DNA from: SURF-24 sp964537965
GTDB lineage: Bacteria > Bacteroidota > Ignavibacteria > Ignavibacteriales > SURF-24
Direction of reading: 5' to 3'
DNA length: 31,977 nt
NCBI GenBank assembly: GCA_964537965.1
Contig: CAZIDB010000017.1
Location: 1 to 31,977 of the forward strand
Each line of letters begins with the position of its first letter. The first letter of the stretch is position 1. Under the pieces are notes generated by a model that was not told where the DNA came from, ran no database searches, and saw nothing but the letters and a program-made list of their open reading frames with translations. Below are positions 17,302-25,572 of this stretch, piece after piece. The position numbers and the translations under genes were made by a program.

Positions 17302-18096
17302 ATGAAGATTTTTGAACATGAACATACAAATGATCGATATACAATTGATAGAAGGAAAAAAATTCTTGAATTACTTCAACAAGTTGGACAGGTTAAAGTC
17401 ACTGAATTAAGTAAAACATTTCAAGTAAGTGAAGTTACAATACGTAACGATCTTACACATCTTGAAAAAAAAGGACTATTAATTAAAACCCGTGGTGGAG
17501 GTTTAAAATCTCAAGTGGTTGGAATTGACACACGTTTAAACGAAAAGTCAAAGATTCATTCACTGGAAAAAATTTCAATTGGGAAAAAAGCCGCTGAAAT
17601 CATTAGTGAAGCGGATACTATTATAATTGATTCCGGAACTACAACTGTTGAAGTTGCGAAAAATCTTGATGGTTTCAGAAATTTAACAATTATTACAAAT
17701 GCCCTAAATATTGTTAGCCAGCTGGTTAATTATAATAACTTTAAAGTAATTCTTTTAGGAGGATTACTTCGGGAAACATCACTTTCACTTGTTGGTCCAT
17801 TATCAGAAAGTGCTGTAAAAAATTATTTCTGTGATAAAGTATTCTTAGGAGTAGATGGTATCGATTCTGAGTACGGAATTTCTACTCCAAATGCAGAAGA
17901 GGCTAATTTGAATAAATTAATGATTCAGTATTCTAAACAGGTAATTGTGGTAACTGATTCAAGTAAATTTAAAAGAAGAAGTTTTGCTCATATTGCTCCT
18001 ATAAACAAAATTAATACAATAATTACCGACTCTAATATTCCTCAAGATGAATTAAAAAATCTTCGAGATATGGGAATTAATGTAATTATAGCTTAA
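17302..18096 (+). CDS. DeoR/GlpR-family transcriptional regulator
   Basis: This 264-residue regulator has the DeoR layout. The N-terminal helix-turn-helix is at about residues 18-70 (RRKKILELLQQ, then VTELSKTFQVSEVTIRNDLTHLEKKGLL and a wing with RGGG). A ribose-isomerase-like sensor domain follows at about 85-250, with IIDSGTTTVEVAKNL and the VFLGVDGID motif typical of DeoR sensors. Family members usually sense a phosphorylated sugar and repress catabolic operons. It diverges from agaS, gatZ, transporter and kinase genes, so it is the likely local repressor, comparable with AgaR. The effector is probably an intermediate such as an amino-sugar phosphate or tagatose phosphate, which is inference. 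AGGTG upstream of the ATG supports the start. Confidence 0.92.
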   Translation: MKIFEHEHTNDRYTIDRRKKILELLQQVGQVKVTELSKTFQVSEVTIRNDLTHLEKKGLLIKTRGGGLKSQVVGIDTRLNEKSKIHSLEKISIGKKAAEIISEADTIIIDSGTTTVEVAKNLDGFRNLTIITNALNIVSQLVNYNNFKVILLGGLLRETSLSLVGPLSESAVKNYFCDKVFLGVDGIDSEYGISTPNAEEANLNKLMIQYSKQVIVVTDSSKFKRRSFAHIAPINKINTIITDSNIPQDELKNLRDMGINVIIA

Positions 18097-18218
18097 TCCC
18101 TATTTCATAATAGAATGAATTGATTTACAGACGATAATGTTCTTCCGAGAAATTTATTTTCTATTTGCAATTTATTGTACATTAGTAAAATTGGGTGTAT
18201 AGCCTTAGTAAGTTTTCT

Positions 18219-18249
18219 TTATTTACAATGTCTTTGCAGTTGTAAATAA
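18219..18249. terminator. Perfect 10-bp inverted repeat between convergent genes
   Basis: TTATTTACAA / TTGTAAATAA with an 11-nt loop, between the stop of the DeoR-family gene and the stop of the amidase gene. Position fits a bidirectional terminator, but the stem is AT-rich and neither side has a clean U-run, so another role (protein binding site) is possible. Confidence 0.45.
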
Positions 18250-18259
18250 TACAATTATA

Positions 18260-19903
18260 TTAAAAAGCCGGAGGATGTTTTTTGTAATATTCGGTATAAA
18301 TCTGAAATTTGTTGGCAAGAGAAATGATTGTTCCCTCTTCAAATAATCTACCAATAAATGTAAAACTTGTTGGTGTTCCCTGTTCCGAAAAACCATTTGG
18401 AACAACAACACAAGGATGACCAGTCAGGTTTGTTAAAAAGAGATTATCCCCGTTCCATGAAGGAGAAATATATAAATCAACTTTATCCATTAAGGATTGC
18501 ATAGCCTGAACTAACATAAACCGTATTCGGTTAGCGTTTATATATTCCACAGCAGTAATAAACCGGGATGATCGAAATCTATTTGGTCTGTCATTCTTTC
18601 TCTGACCATCGAGAAGATCATCTTTATCATTTCTTGTTATCTCATCAAAAGCAGCAGCAGACTCTGCTAATAAAATAATTGATAAACTGCTTGTTGAAAT
18701 TTCCGGCAATTCAACCGGTATTAGTTTAACGCCAAGTTCTTCAAGCTTTTTTAATGCAATTGAATCATTTTTATGAAACTCATAATCTTGTTCAAAATCT
18801 TTTTTTAGGTAACCAATTTTTAATTTTCTAAAATCTATTTCACTACTATAATTGAACGGAATATCGAATACAGTTTGATCAACTCCATCAGGACCATAGA
18901 TAATATTAAATACTATTGCTAAATCATCTGCACGATGACAGATTATACCGATTTTATCCATTGACCAACTTAATGTCATAGCACCTGTTTTACTTACCCT
19001 TCCATAAGTCGGACGCAATCCAATTACACCACACACCGTTGCTGGCGAGACTATTGAACCCCATGTTTCTGTACCTATTGCAAACGGAATTAATCCAGCA
19101 CTAACTGCAGAGGCTGAGCCAGAAGAAGAACCTCCTGAACCTTTTGTTGTATCCCAAGGATTTCTTGTCATTCCTCCAAACCATATATCTCCAATAGCAA
19201 GCGCGCCCATAGAAAATTTTGCAGTAAGTACTGCTCCAGCTTTATGAAGTTTCTTAATTACATAAGCATCTTCATCAATTAACTGTTCCTTATATAGTGA
19301 TGAACCCCAAGTAGTTTGATATTTGCTCGTAGATAGAAGGTCCTTTACACCATATGGAATTCCATGAAGTAAACCCCGATATTTTCCCCGAGAAATTTCT
19401 CTATCAGCTTGTTCGGCTTCCTCCATTGCACGTTCTTCAGTTAAAGTAATAACATTTTTTAATTGCGGACTGTATTTTTTAAGTCGATCAATAAAAAATT
19501 TAGTCAGTTGAACCGAACTTAATTTTTTCGCTTTAATTAATGATGCGAGTTCTCCAATTGAATAGTATGCAAGATCATCTATGTTACCGGGTAATTCTTT
19601 ACAAAAGTAATCATGATATTTTATGGGATATTGTTTCTTTTGCGTTTTAAAGTTTAAAGGAATCGGATTAAATATTAATGCTGAAGGTATATTATTATCA
19701 AGCATTACTTCCCGAATTTTCCCATAGTCTTCTAAACGATTATTTAAATAATCAAGCATTGAATCACGTTCTGAGTCTGTAAATTCAATTCCAATTATTT
19801 TTTCAGCATGAGTTATATCATCTTTAATTATTTTTTTGACCTGACAATAAATTACAGATGAAATGAAAAAAATGATTAGGAAATACTTTAGACTCTTATA
19901 CAC
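18260..19903 (-). CDS. Secreted amidase (amidase-signature family)
   Basis: A 547-residue amidase with an N-terminal signal peptide (about 1-20, YFLIIFFISSVIYCQ), so it acts outside the cytoplasm. The Ser-Ser-Lys triad is visible: Lys187 in GIPYGVKD, the cis-serine Ser259 in GSGGSSSGSAS, and the nucleophile Ser283 in GTETWGSIVSPA. The spacing 259 to 283 equals that of known family members. Trp281 occupies a position that is usually Gly or Asp. The start codon is GTG at 19903 with AAGGAT upstream. It is related to the GatA subunit of the tRNA amidotransferase, but the signal peptide and absence of GatB/C argue against that role. It probably hydrolyses an amide in a peptide or acylated sugar. 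It is the last gene of the right-hand cluster. Confidence 0.88.
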   Translation of the reverse strand: MYKSLKYFLIIFFISSVIYCQVKKIIKDDITHAEKIIGIEFTDSERDSMLDYLNNRLEDYGKIREVMLDNNIPSALIFNPIPLNFKTQKKQYPIKYHDYFCKELPGNIDDLAYYSIGELASLIKAKKLSSVQLTKFFIDRLKKYSPQLKNVITLTEERAMEEAEQADREISRGKYRGLLHGIPYGVKDLLSTSKYQTTWGSSLYKEQLIDEDAYVIKKLHKAGAVLTAKFSMGALAIGDIWFGGMTRNPWDTTKGSGGSSSGSASAVSAGLIPFAIGTETWGSIVSPATVCGVIGLRPTYGRVSKTGAMTLSWSMDKIGIICHRADDLAIVFNIIYGPDGVDQTVFDIPFNYSSEIDFRKLKIGYLKKDFEQDYEFHKNDSIALKKLEELGVKLIPVELPEISTSSLSIILLAESAAAFDEITRNDKDDLLDGQRKNDRPNRFRSSRFITAVEYINANRIRFMLVQAMQSLMDKVDLYISPSWNGDNLFLTNLTGHPCVVVPNGFSEQGTPTSFTFIGRLFEEGTIISLANKFQIYTEYYKKHPPAF

Positions 19904-20106
19904 TTTCTTATCCTTAAATTTAATTTATTATCAACCATAGTATCTATTCTTCAAAGGAATCTTGATCCCGAATTATTATTTCTAACTCAATAATGTTTTG
20001 AAATATTAATATTTTGTACTCAGGAATGGATTTAGAAAATATCTCTTTCGTAAATGGAGCCTGACATTGCATCTCATAGCAATTTGTTTCCAGTAAAAAT
20101 GGACTT

Positions 20107-21201
20107 CTATTGATTTAATTGTTTTACTTTAATAAATCCTTCATGGTTTATTGAAATTATTTTTGTTTTATCATCACTTTGTATAAATGCTTCAAACATA
20201 GAGGAAGTACATTCAATAACAGTTGAAATGCTATAACCCGGGATTAATTGATTTGCAAGATCAAGAAACGTAACATCTGAAGTAAACTTCCCTGTTCTAT
20301 CAAAGTAAATTCTTTCTGCATAGTATAACCTGCGCAGGTACCACTTCACTTGCTCATCACTATTCTTAATAAATTCACTTTCACCATTTCCGATTGTCTG
20401 ATCTGAGAACTGTACGTAGCCCCACATTTCCGGGTAATGTATATTTACTATTCCCTGCGGGCACCAGGACCAGAAATCTACACTTGGTTTCCGTGTTAAA
20501 GGATCCGACTTTTTTCTATAATTCCCATTAAGTGATTCGTTCATCCATTCAACACGTAAAAAGTTTACACGCCATTGATCATTGTGCCGAGGTGGAACTG
20601 GGAGGTTTGTTAATTCTTTAAATACTTTCCAGGGGAATGCAATTTCAATTGTCCAGAGAGAATCTTTGTCACCAGTTTTATTTAGCGAACCATCAATCGA
20701 AATGTTGGTTTTTAATCCTTTAATTTCCCAACCGCTAACAGCAGGTTTTTTGTAATCCCTGTATGTTTTAATTAGCAGCAAATCCCAGATAGTGTTTAGC
20801 GCATTTATTTCCAGTTCGCAGTAATTTTGTGTGTCTCCGTCGGGATCAATAAAAACTTCGAAACAGTTATCATTAAAAATCGTATCATCTTTGGCAGTAA
20901 GTGTAGCCCAGATATCTGTCTCTTCCAGTTCCGTTGCAATGTAAAAATAATTTTCATCCCAAAGCATTTTAGCTTTTGTACAAAAGCGAGGAATATTTTT
21001 TGTGCCGCGAATATCTACAAAGTTATTTGTCCATTTTGCTTTTTTCCATTGGAGATCATCCAGTTTACCATCAATTATGATTGGACCGTCTGATTTGTAA
21101 CATACATATTCTTCCGGTGAAAATTCAATTTTAGGAATCCTTACGGTTTGTGAATAACAACTTATACACAAAAGAAATACCGGAACAAAATGTCTGATCA
21201 T
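20107..21201 (-). CDS. Secreted CBM9-like carbohydrate-binding protein
   Basis: A 364-residue exported protein with signal peptide MIRHFVPVFLLCISCYSQ. The Cys15 context (CISC) leaves a weak possibility of a lipoprotein. The rest matches the CBM9-like fold: PIIIDGKLDDLQWKKAKW (about 35-52), AKMLWDENYFYIATELEE (77-94), NDNCFEVFIDPDGD (about 109-122) and a SLWTIEIAFPW block, ending with WGYVQFSD. Such proteins bind sugars; some secreted copies occur next to glycoside hydrolases with no known enzymatic activity. It starts 22 nt after the sodium symporter stop, so it is probably in the same transcript, and the amidase follows after about 200 nt. The ligand is unknown. Confidence 0.82.
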   Translation of the reverse strand: MIRHFVPVFLLCISCYSQTVRIPKIEFSPEEYVCYKSDGPIIIDGKLDDLQWKKAKWTNNFVDIRGTKNIPRFCTKAKMLWDENYFYIATELEETDIWATLTAKDDTIFNDNCFEVFIDPDGDTQNYCELEINALNTIWDLLLIKTYRDYKKPAVSGWEIKGLKTNISIDGSLNKTGDKDSLWTIEIAFPWKVFKELTNLPVPPRHNDQWRVNFLRVEWMNESLNGNYRKKSDPLTRKPSVDFWSWCPQGIVNIHYPEMWGYVQFSDQTIGNGESEFIKNSDEQVKWYLRRLYYAERIYFDRTGKFTSDVTFLDLANQLIPGYSISTVIECTSSMFEAFIQSDDKTKIISINHEGFIKVKQLNQ

Positions 21202-21223
21202 GTTTTAGAAAAAAATTATTGTA

Positions 21224-23155
21224 TTATTCTGTTTCTTTATTAACTGTACCGTCATCATTATGATCCCTCGGCATTGTTTTCAACTTATGGAACATACTTT
21301 TTAAATCTTTAGTACCACCATATATAAACCAGGTGACAATTATTACCGCAGCAGACAGATTTATCAGAACATAATATTTCCAAAAAGTAAGCCACGACTC
21401 ATTGGAGACATCACTTGACAAATTAATTATTGTTCCAATTATAAAAACTATAACCCATAAAAAAGTCCAGCCATACGCTAAAGAATATATTATTTTATCA
21501 GACTTAGTAAATTCTTTTGTAATTCCAAAAATCTTGAATCCTTTTGACAAAGCTTGTTTAGCGATAATAGTATCTTCATCAATCGCATATTTCCCCCTGT
21601 GCAACATTTTTTCCATGTTAAAGTCCGGTTTATTGTTTAGGAGTGAAACAAAAATATAAACTAATAGAGATACAGCCATCGCAATTCCCCAAAAGTATTG
21701 ACCATTAATTGGAAAGTCCGGATAAACTTGTTGAAGTATAATTCCAGTAACCGAAATTGTTGCACCAACAATTAACGCACTCCAAGCTGCAGCAGTTGTA
21801 CCCTTTTTCCAGTACAAACCACCTATTATTACTGCACCAGAACCACCCGTAAAAATAGCAGCCGTTATCGCAAAATAAAGTGCAATATAATCAGTCATTG
21901 GGAATAATAAGCTGAAAACAAATATAAAAATGCTTACACCTAAAATGGAAAGTCGTAGGATTTTTATATGCTCTTCAGGTTTAAAAGCTGTTTTCCTGAA
22001 AGGTAAAATAACATCCTGAATAAAGATGCTCCCCCAAGAATGCATATAGGAATTATGCGTTGCAATGGTTGCCATCAACATTAATGTCACTAACGCTCCT
22101 TTAATTCCTGCCGGTAATATTTGTGAAAGTACAAGTGGGATTCTTGTTTGACTTTGAATCATATCATTACCAATAGTACTTAAAATACTATTAACAGTAG
22201 TAGAAATGTTTGAAAAATCCACATTGTGTAAAATTGTATATGCAACCACCGGAATAAAGATGAAAAAAATCCATTTTATAAGAAGAAGAAAATTATTAAG
22301 AACTTCTGCCATCTTTGCTTCGTGGGCATTTTTTGCCGCCGAATTATAACCCTGCGAACCTTGCCATGCTAATTTAGTGTATATAATGCCAACAACAGAA
22401 ATCAAATAAAACCACAAATTGAAATCATGCATTTTTGTTGTTTTATATGGGTTTATCAAAGAAGCGTCCTTTGGTGCATTTATTACAGCTTGATATATCT
22501 GATCCCAATTAACGAACAATAAACAAAAGACAACAATTATTATGTAAGTTATGTTCGCAAAAATCCCCTGGAAAAATTCCGTTATAATAATTGCAATTTG
22601 TCCACCCACAGAAACAAAATAAAATGAAAGCAATAAAAACGAAATCATTACAACTGGAAAGGTAGATATTTCAATACCGGAAAAGTTAAACGAATGAGGA
22701 AATCCACAAAAATAAATAAGAAATCTGGCGCTAACAGCGGGGAAAATCCCAAAGTTTAATAAGCCAGAAATAAAGGCGAGAATACCAGAAAAAATTCTAA
22801 ACTTTCGGCTATATCGGATTTCTAAGAATTGCGCAATGGTCAAAGCTCTTGTTTCCCTGAACCTGTAAACGACCCAACCTGAAGCAGCAATAATCAATAA
22901 TACCGCCGCCATTGTAAATTCCCACCACCGTAATGTAAATCCGGCTATATAATTCATTTCCCACTGAGCAATAATAGTAATGGCGCCAACGTAGGCCATA
23001 CCATGAGAAACCGTAAGTAAATATCTTCCGGCTGATCTGCCGGCAGAAAGATAATCTGCAACACTACGAACAAGTTTCTTACTTAATCTTACTCCTAAAA
23101 AAAGTATTACAATTGTGCATACTACAATTAACCAATCAACTGGCGTCAAATTCAT
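21224..23155 (-). CDS. Sodium:solute symporter (SSS family)
   Basis: A 643-residue inner-membrane protein with many hydrophobic segments (about thirteen), beginning MNLTPVDWLIVVCTIVILF. The N-terminal blocks SVADYLSAGRSAGRYLLTVSHG and RETRALTIAQFLEIRYSRKFR are hallmarks of sugar-type members of the family. Imports a solute with sodium. Within this cluster the likely cargo is a monosaccharide or small sugar derivative released by the rhamnosidase and GHL proteins, but the sequence does not identify it. The hydrophilic tail ends in RDHNDDGTVN, an acidic DxNDDGxVN segment resembling a calcium-binding loop, though similar acidic tails occur in related symporters. It starts 42 nt after the M20 gene and is followed by the CBM9-like gene 22 nt on. 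Confidence 0.93.
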   Translation of the reverse strand: MNLTPVDWLIVVCTIVILFLGVRLSKKLVRSVADYLSAGRSAGRYLLTVSHGMAYVGAITIIAQWEMNYIAGFTLRWWEFTMAAVLLIIAASGWVVYRFRETRALTIAQFLEIRYSRKFRIFSGILAFISGLLNFGIFPAVSARFLIYFCGFPHSFNFSGIEISTFPVVMISFLLLSFYFVSVGGQIAIIITEFFQGIFANITYIIIVVFCLLFVNWDQIYQAVINAPKDASLINPYKTTKMHDFNLWFYLISVVGIIYTKLAWQGSQGYNSAAKNAHEAKMAEVLNNFLLLIKWIFFIFIPVVAYTILHNVDFSNISTTVNSILSTIGNDMIQSQTRIPLVLSQILPAGIKGALVTLMLMATIATHNSYMHSWGSIFIQDVILPFRKTAFKPEEHIKILRLSILGVSIFIFVFSLLFPMTDYIALYFAITAAIFTGGSGAVIIGGLYWKKGTTAAAWSALIVGATISVTGIILQQVYPDFPINGQYFWGIAMAVSLLVYIFVSLLNNKPDFNMEKMLHRGKYAIDEDTIIAKQALSKGFKIFGITKEFTKSDKIIYSLAYGWTFLWVIVFIIGTIINLSSDVSNESWLTFWKYYVLINLSAAVIIVTWFIYGGTKDLKSMFHKLKTMPRDHNDDGTVNKETE

Positions 23156-23197
23156 AACAGACCCGATATTTATATTGTTAAAAAATTTGTGAACTTC

Positions 23198-24376
23198 CTA
23201 CAAGAATTCGTTTATGTATTTAATTATTGTCTCGTAGAATTTTTTAATAGAATTAACCTGTACATATTCATTTTCAGCATGATGATTTTTACCGGTTGGA
23301 CCATAATTTGCGCAAGGAATATTATTTACCGAAAAAAACCTGAGATCGCTGGCGCCGGCACTGGACGCAACTGGTATATTCTTTCTTTCTACTGAATCAA
23401 CAACTTGTTTGAATTGCCTGATATAAATATTGTTTTCAGGTGTGTAACAAACATCTCCTGTTCTGATGAATGTTATTTTATTTTCATGTCCGTACTTCTT
23501 CACAATCTTTTTCAATACTTTCTTTATTTTTTCCACATCATCTTTTTCCGTAAAACGAATATCTATCTTACATTTTACAAGTCCTGCCACTGAAGCAGAA
23601 TTATCAGTAGAATATGAACCGTCATCATTCCTGAAGACTTTATTCATTTCCAAAAGACTGGCACTTGTTTTCCAGTCCTTTTCATTTTTTGACAAATTGA
23701 ATTTAGCTGATATTTCATTCCAGATAGAGAAAGCTTTCCGGAATGCGCAATCACCAAGCCATGGCCTGGAAGGATGACAGCTTTTACCCAGCACAAGAAT
23801 AGATACTTTCAGAAATCCTTTTTCTTTATTTATAATACAATGTTTATCTCCTGGATCAGGAGAAATAACAAATTTTGGTTTATAACCCATTTTATTCGCT
23901 ATTATATTGCTTCCTTTAAGTCCACCGTTTTCTTCATCACTTACAAATGCCATAGCTATGTTCGGCTTCTTTTGGGCATTTGCAAAATGATTTATAATTC
24001 CGATCATTGCTGCAACTCCTGCTTTCATGTCTTTAGAACCGCGACCGTAAATTCTTCCCGATGATTCCCTTGGAAAGAACTGAAAATCATCTCCATCAAC
24101 AACATCAATATGTCCAACAATAAGCAGATCAGGTTTTTTAGTATCATAAAGTTTTGCGATGGTAATCGGGCAGGAAGCATCGATAATGTACTTCGAAGCA
24201 TTATCCAGGATAATTGATTTATGCAATGAAATTCTTACAAAATCCATGCATTTATTTATCTCATCAATAAAATTCACAGTAGTTAACTCTTCTCCGATTG
24301 GATCAGTAATAACCGGTCGTACTGTTCTGAACCTTATCAATTCTTTTGTCAGTTTAATAATATGTTCGTCTTCCAT
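23198..24376 (-). CDS. M20-family metallopeptidase / deacylase (ArgE/DapE-like)
   Basis: A 392-residue cytoplasmic enzyme with the complete M20 two-metal site: His89 and Asp91 in VGHIDVVDG, bridging Asp116 in GRGSKDMKAG, the Glu148-Glu149 pair in SDEENGG, Asp174 in SPDPGD and the C-terminal His365/366 in GKNHHAENEYV. The dimerisation domain lies between about 185 and 300. The family hydrolyses amide bonds: N-acetyl or N-succinyl groups (ArgE, DapE) or peptides. Nearby genes handle glycans and amide-containing substrates, so it may remove an acyl group or cleave a small peptide liberated from the substrate. It lies between the URO-D-like and symporter genes on the same strand. Exact substrate is undetermined. 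Confidence 0.9.
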   Translation of the reverse strand: MEDEHIIKLTKELIRFRTVRPVITDPIGEELTTVNFIDEINKCMDFVRISLHKSIILDNASKYIIDASCPITIAKLYDTKKPDLLIVGHIDVVDGDDFQFFPRESSGRIYGRGSKDMKAGVAAMIGIINHFANAQKKPNIAMAFVSDEENGGLKGSNIIANKMGYKPKFVISPDPGDKHCIINKEKGFLKVSILVLGKSCHPSRPWLGDCAFRKAFSIWNEISAKFNLSKNEKDWKTSASLLEMNKVFRNDDGSYSTDNSASVAGLVKCKIDIRFTEKDDVEKIKKVLKKIVKKYGHENKITFIRTGDVCYTPENNIYIRQFKQVVDSVERKNIPVASSAGASDLRFFSVNNIPCANYGPTGKNHHAENEYVQVNSIKKFYETIIKYINEFL

Positions 24377-24458
24377 TTTTCAATTTTTTGTTAAATGATT
24401 TGTCAGGTTATCTTTCAAAGTAATTATTATCATTTCCTAATTTTTATTTTCATTTTGT

Positions 24459-25511
24459 TCATCCGTATTTTTCAATCGCCTCAAAGAAGGCAAGAATATT
24501 CTCTGGTGGAACATCCGGCTCAATAACGTGAGTCGGTGAAATTACCAGGCCTCCGTTTTTACCAACGGTTTCAATACGAATTTTTACTTCATTTATAACT
24601 TCCTGTGTCGATCCAAACGGCATTGTTGTCTGAGTTCCAATTGTACCCCAGAAGGACAATTTATTCCCGTATAAATTTTTAAGCTTAATTGGATCCATAC
24701 ATTCAGGCTGAACCGGGTTCAATACATCAACACCTACTTCAATCAGTTCGGGTATTATCGGCTCAACATTTCCATCTGTGTGGTAATACACAAAAATATC
24801 TTTGTTAATCTCTCTTCCAGCATCAACTATTTTTTTTAATCGTGGCTTAAGCCATTCCCGCCACATATCAGGATGCATTAACATGCCACGCTGGGTACCA
24901 ACATCATCACCAAGCAAAATCATATCCACACCCATCTTTGCAAACTCGGCTGCCATAAAACATCTCATACTAGTTATTCTATCCAGAAGATAGTTTGCAA
25001 AATCCGGGTTTTCCATAAAATCTTCAAACAGATTTTCCATTCCACGCAAGTACCATGCAGGTTCAAAAACATCATATACACCGCCTATTACAAACAGGCC
25101 GGTACTTTGTATCTGCTTTATCTTTTCACTAATACCCTCATATCTATACTTCTCTGTAAAATCAGGGAACGGATATTCTTCAAGTTCACTTATAGTTTTA
25201 AAATTCTGTAACGGATGAAGGTATTTTGTAAAATGATGCTGCGAACCTGGGACATGGCCTATTCCCCATTCAGGATCAATCCAAGCGTTAGCAGGCATTG
25301 GTTCTTTAAAATACTTAAGGTAATCAGCTTCTTTATGTGTTGAATTCAGCATTATCTCACGCGATTCGATTCCAAAGTATTCTCTGTAATTTTCAATACC
25401 AGTCTTTTCTACAAATATTTTGTAAGCCGGTTTTGTAAAATTCAATGCCTTCGGAGTCTTATCCGGTTTTTTTCTACTCAATGCAGTTATTACTCTTTCT
25501 CTTGGTGTCAT
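24459..25511 (-). CDS. URO-D-superfamily protein (not HemE)
   Basis: A 350-residue cytoplasmic protein of the uroporphyrinogen-decarboxylase/MtaA superfamily, recognised from TPRERVITALSRKKPDKTPK, GGVYDVFEPAWYLRGMENLF, FAKMGVDMILLGDDVGTQRG and NPVQPECMDPIKLKNLYGNKLSFWG. True uroporphyrinogen decarboxylase has RQAGRY near the N-terminus, which is absent. The corrinoid-linked methyltransferases of this superfamily bind zinc through H-x-C; here the equivalent is YYHTDGN, with Asp instead of Cys, so that activity is not clearly supported either. Such proteins often lie in glycan-degradation clusters, where their role is undefined. Same strand as GH78 upstream and M20 downstream, with short gaps of 61 and 82 nt. 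I do not assign a reaction. Confidence 0.85.
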   Translation of the reverse strand: MTPRERVITALSRKKPDKTPKALNFTKPAYKIFVEKTGIENYREYFGIESREIMLNSTHKEADYLKYFKEPMPANAWIDPEWGIGHVPGSQHHFTKYLHPLQNFKTISELEEYPFPDFTEKYRYEGISEKIKQIQSTGLFVIGGVYDVFEPAWYLRGMENLFEDFMENPDFANYLLDRITSMRCFMAAEFAKMGVDMILLGDDVGTQRGMLMHPDMWREWLKPRLKKIVDAGREINKDIFVYYHTDGNVEPIIPELIEVGVDVLNPVQPECMDPIKLKNLYGNKLSFWGTIGTQTTMPFGSTQEVINEVKIRIETVGKNGGLVISPTHVIEPDVPPENILAFFEAIEKYG

Positions 25512-25572
25512 ATAAAAAACATCTATCCTAAATTTCCTAACGACTCAAATATATTTTCAGTAAGTATCATTA

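Noticed and set aside
18260..19903. Assignment as GatA of the Glu-tRNA amidotransferase
   Set aside because: It has a signal peptide and no GatB/GatC neighbours; the broader amidase family fits.
21224..23155. Dockerin-like calcium motif at the symporter C-terminus (DHNDDGTVN)
   Set aside because: A single short acidic loop at the end of a membrane protein; similar acidic tails occur in related symporters.
24459..25511. Assignment as heme-pathway HemE
   Set aside because: The N-terminal RQAGRY signature is absent and there are no other heme genes nearby.
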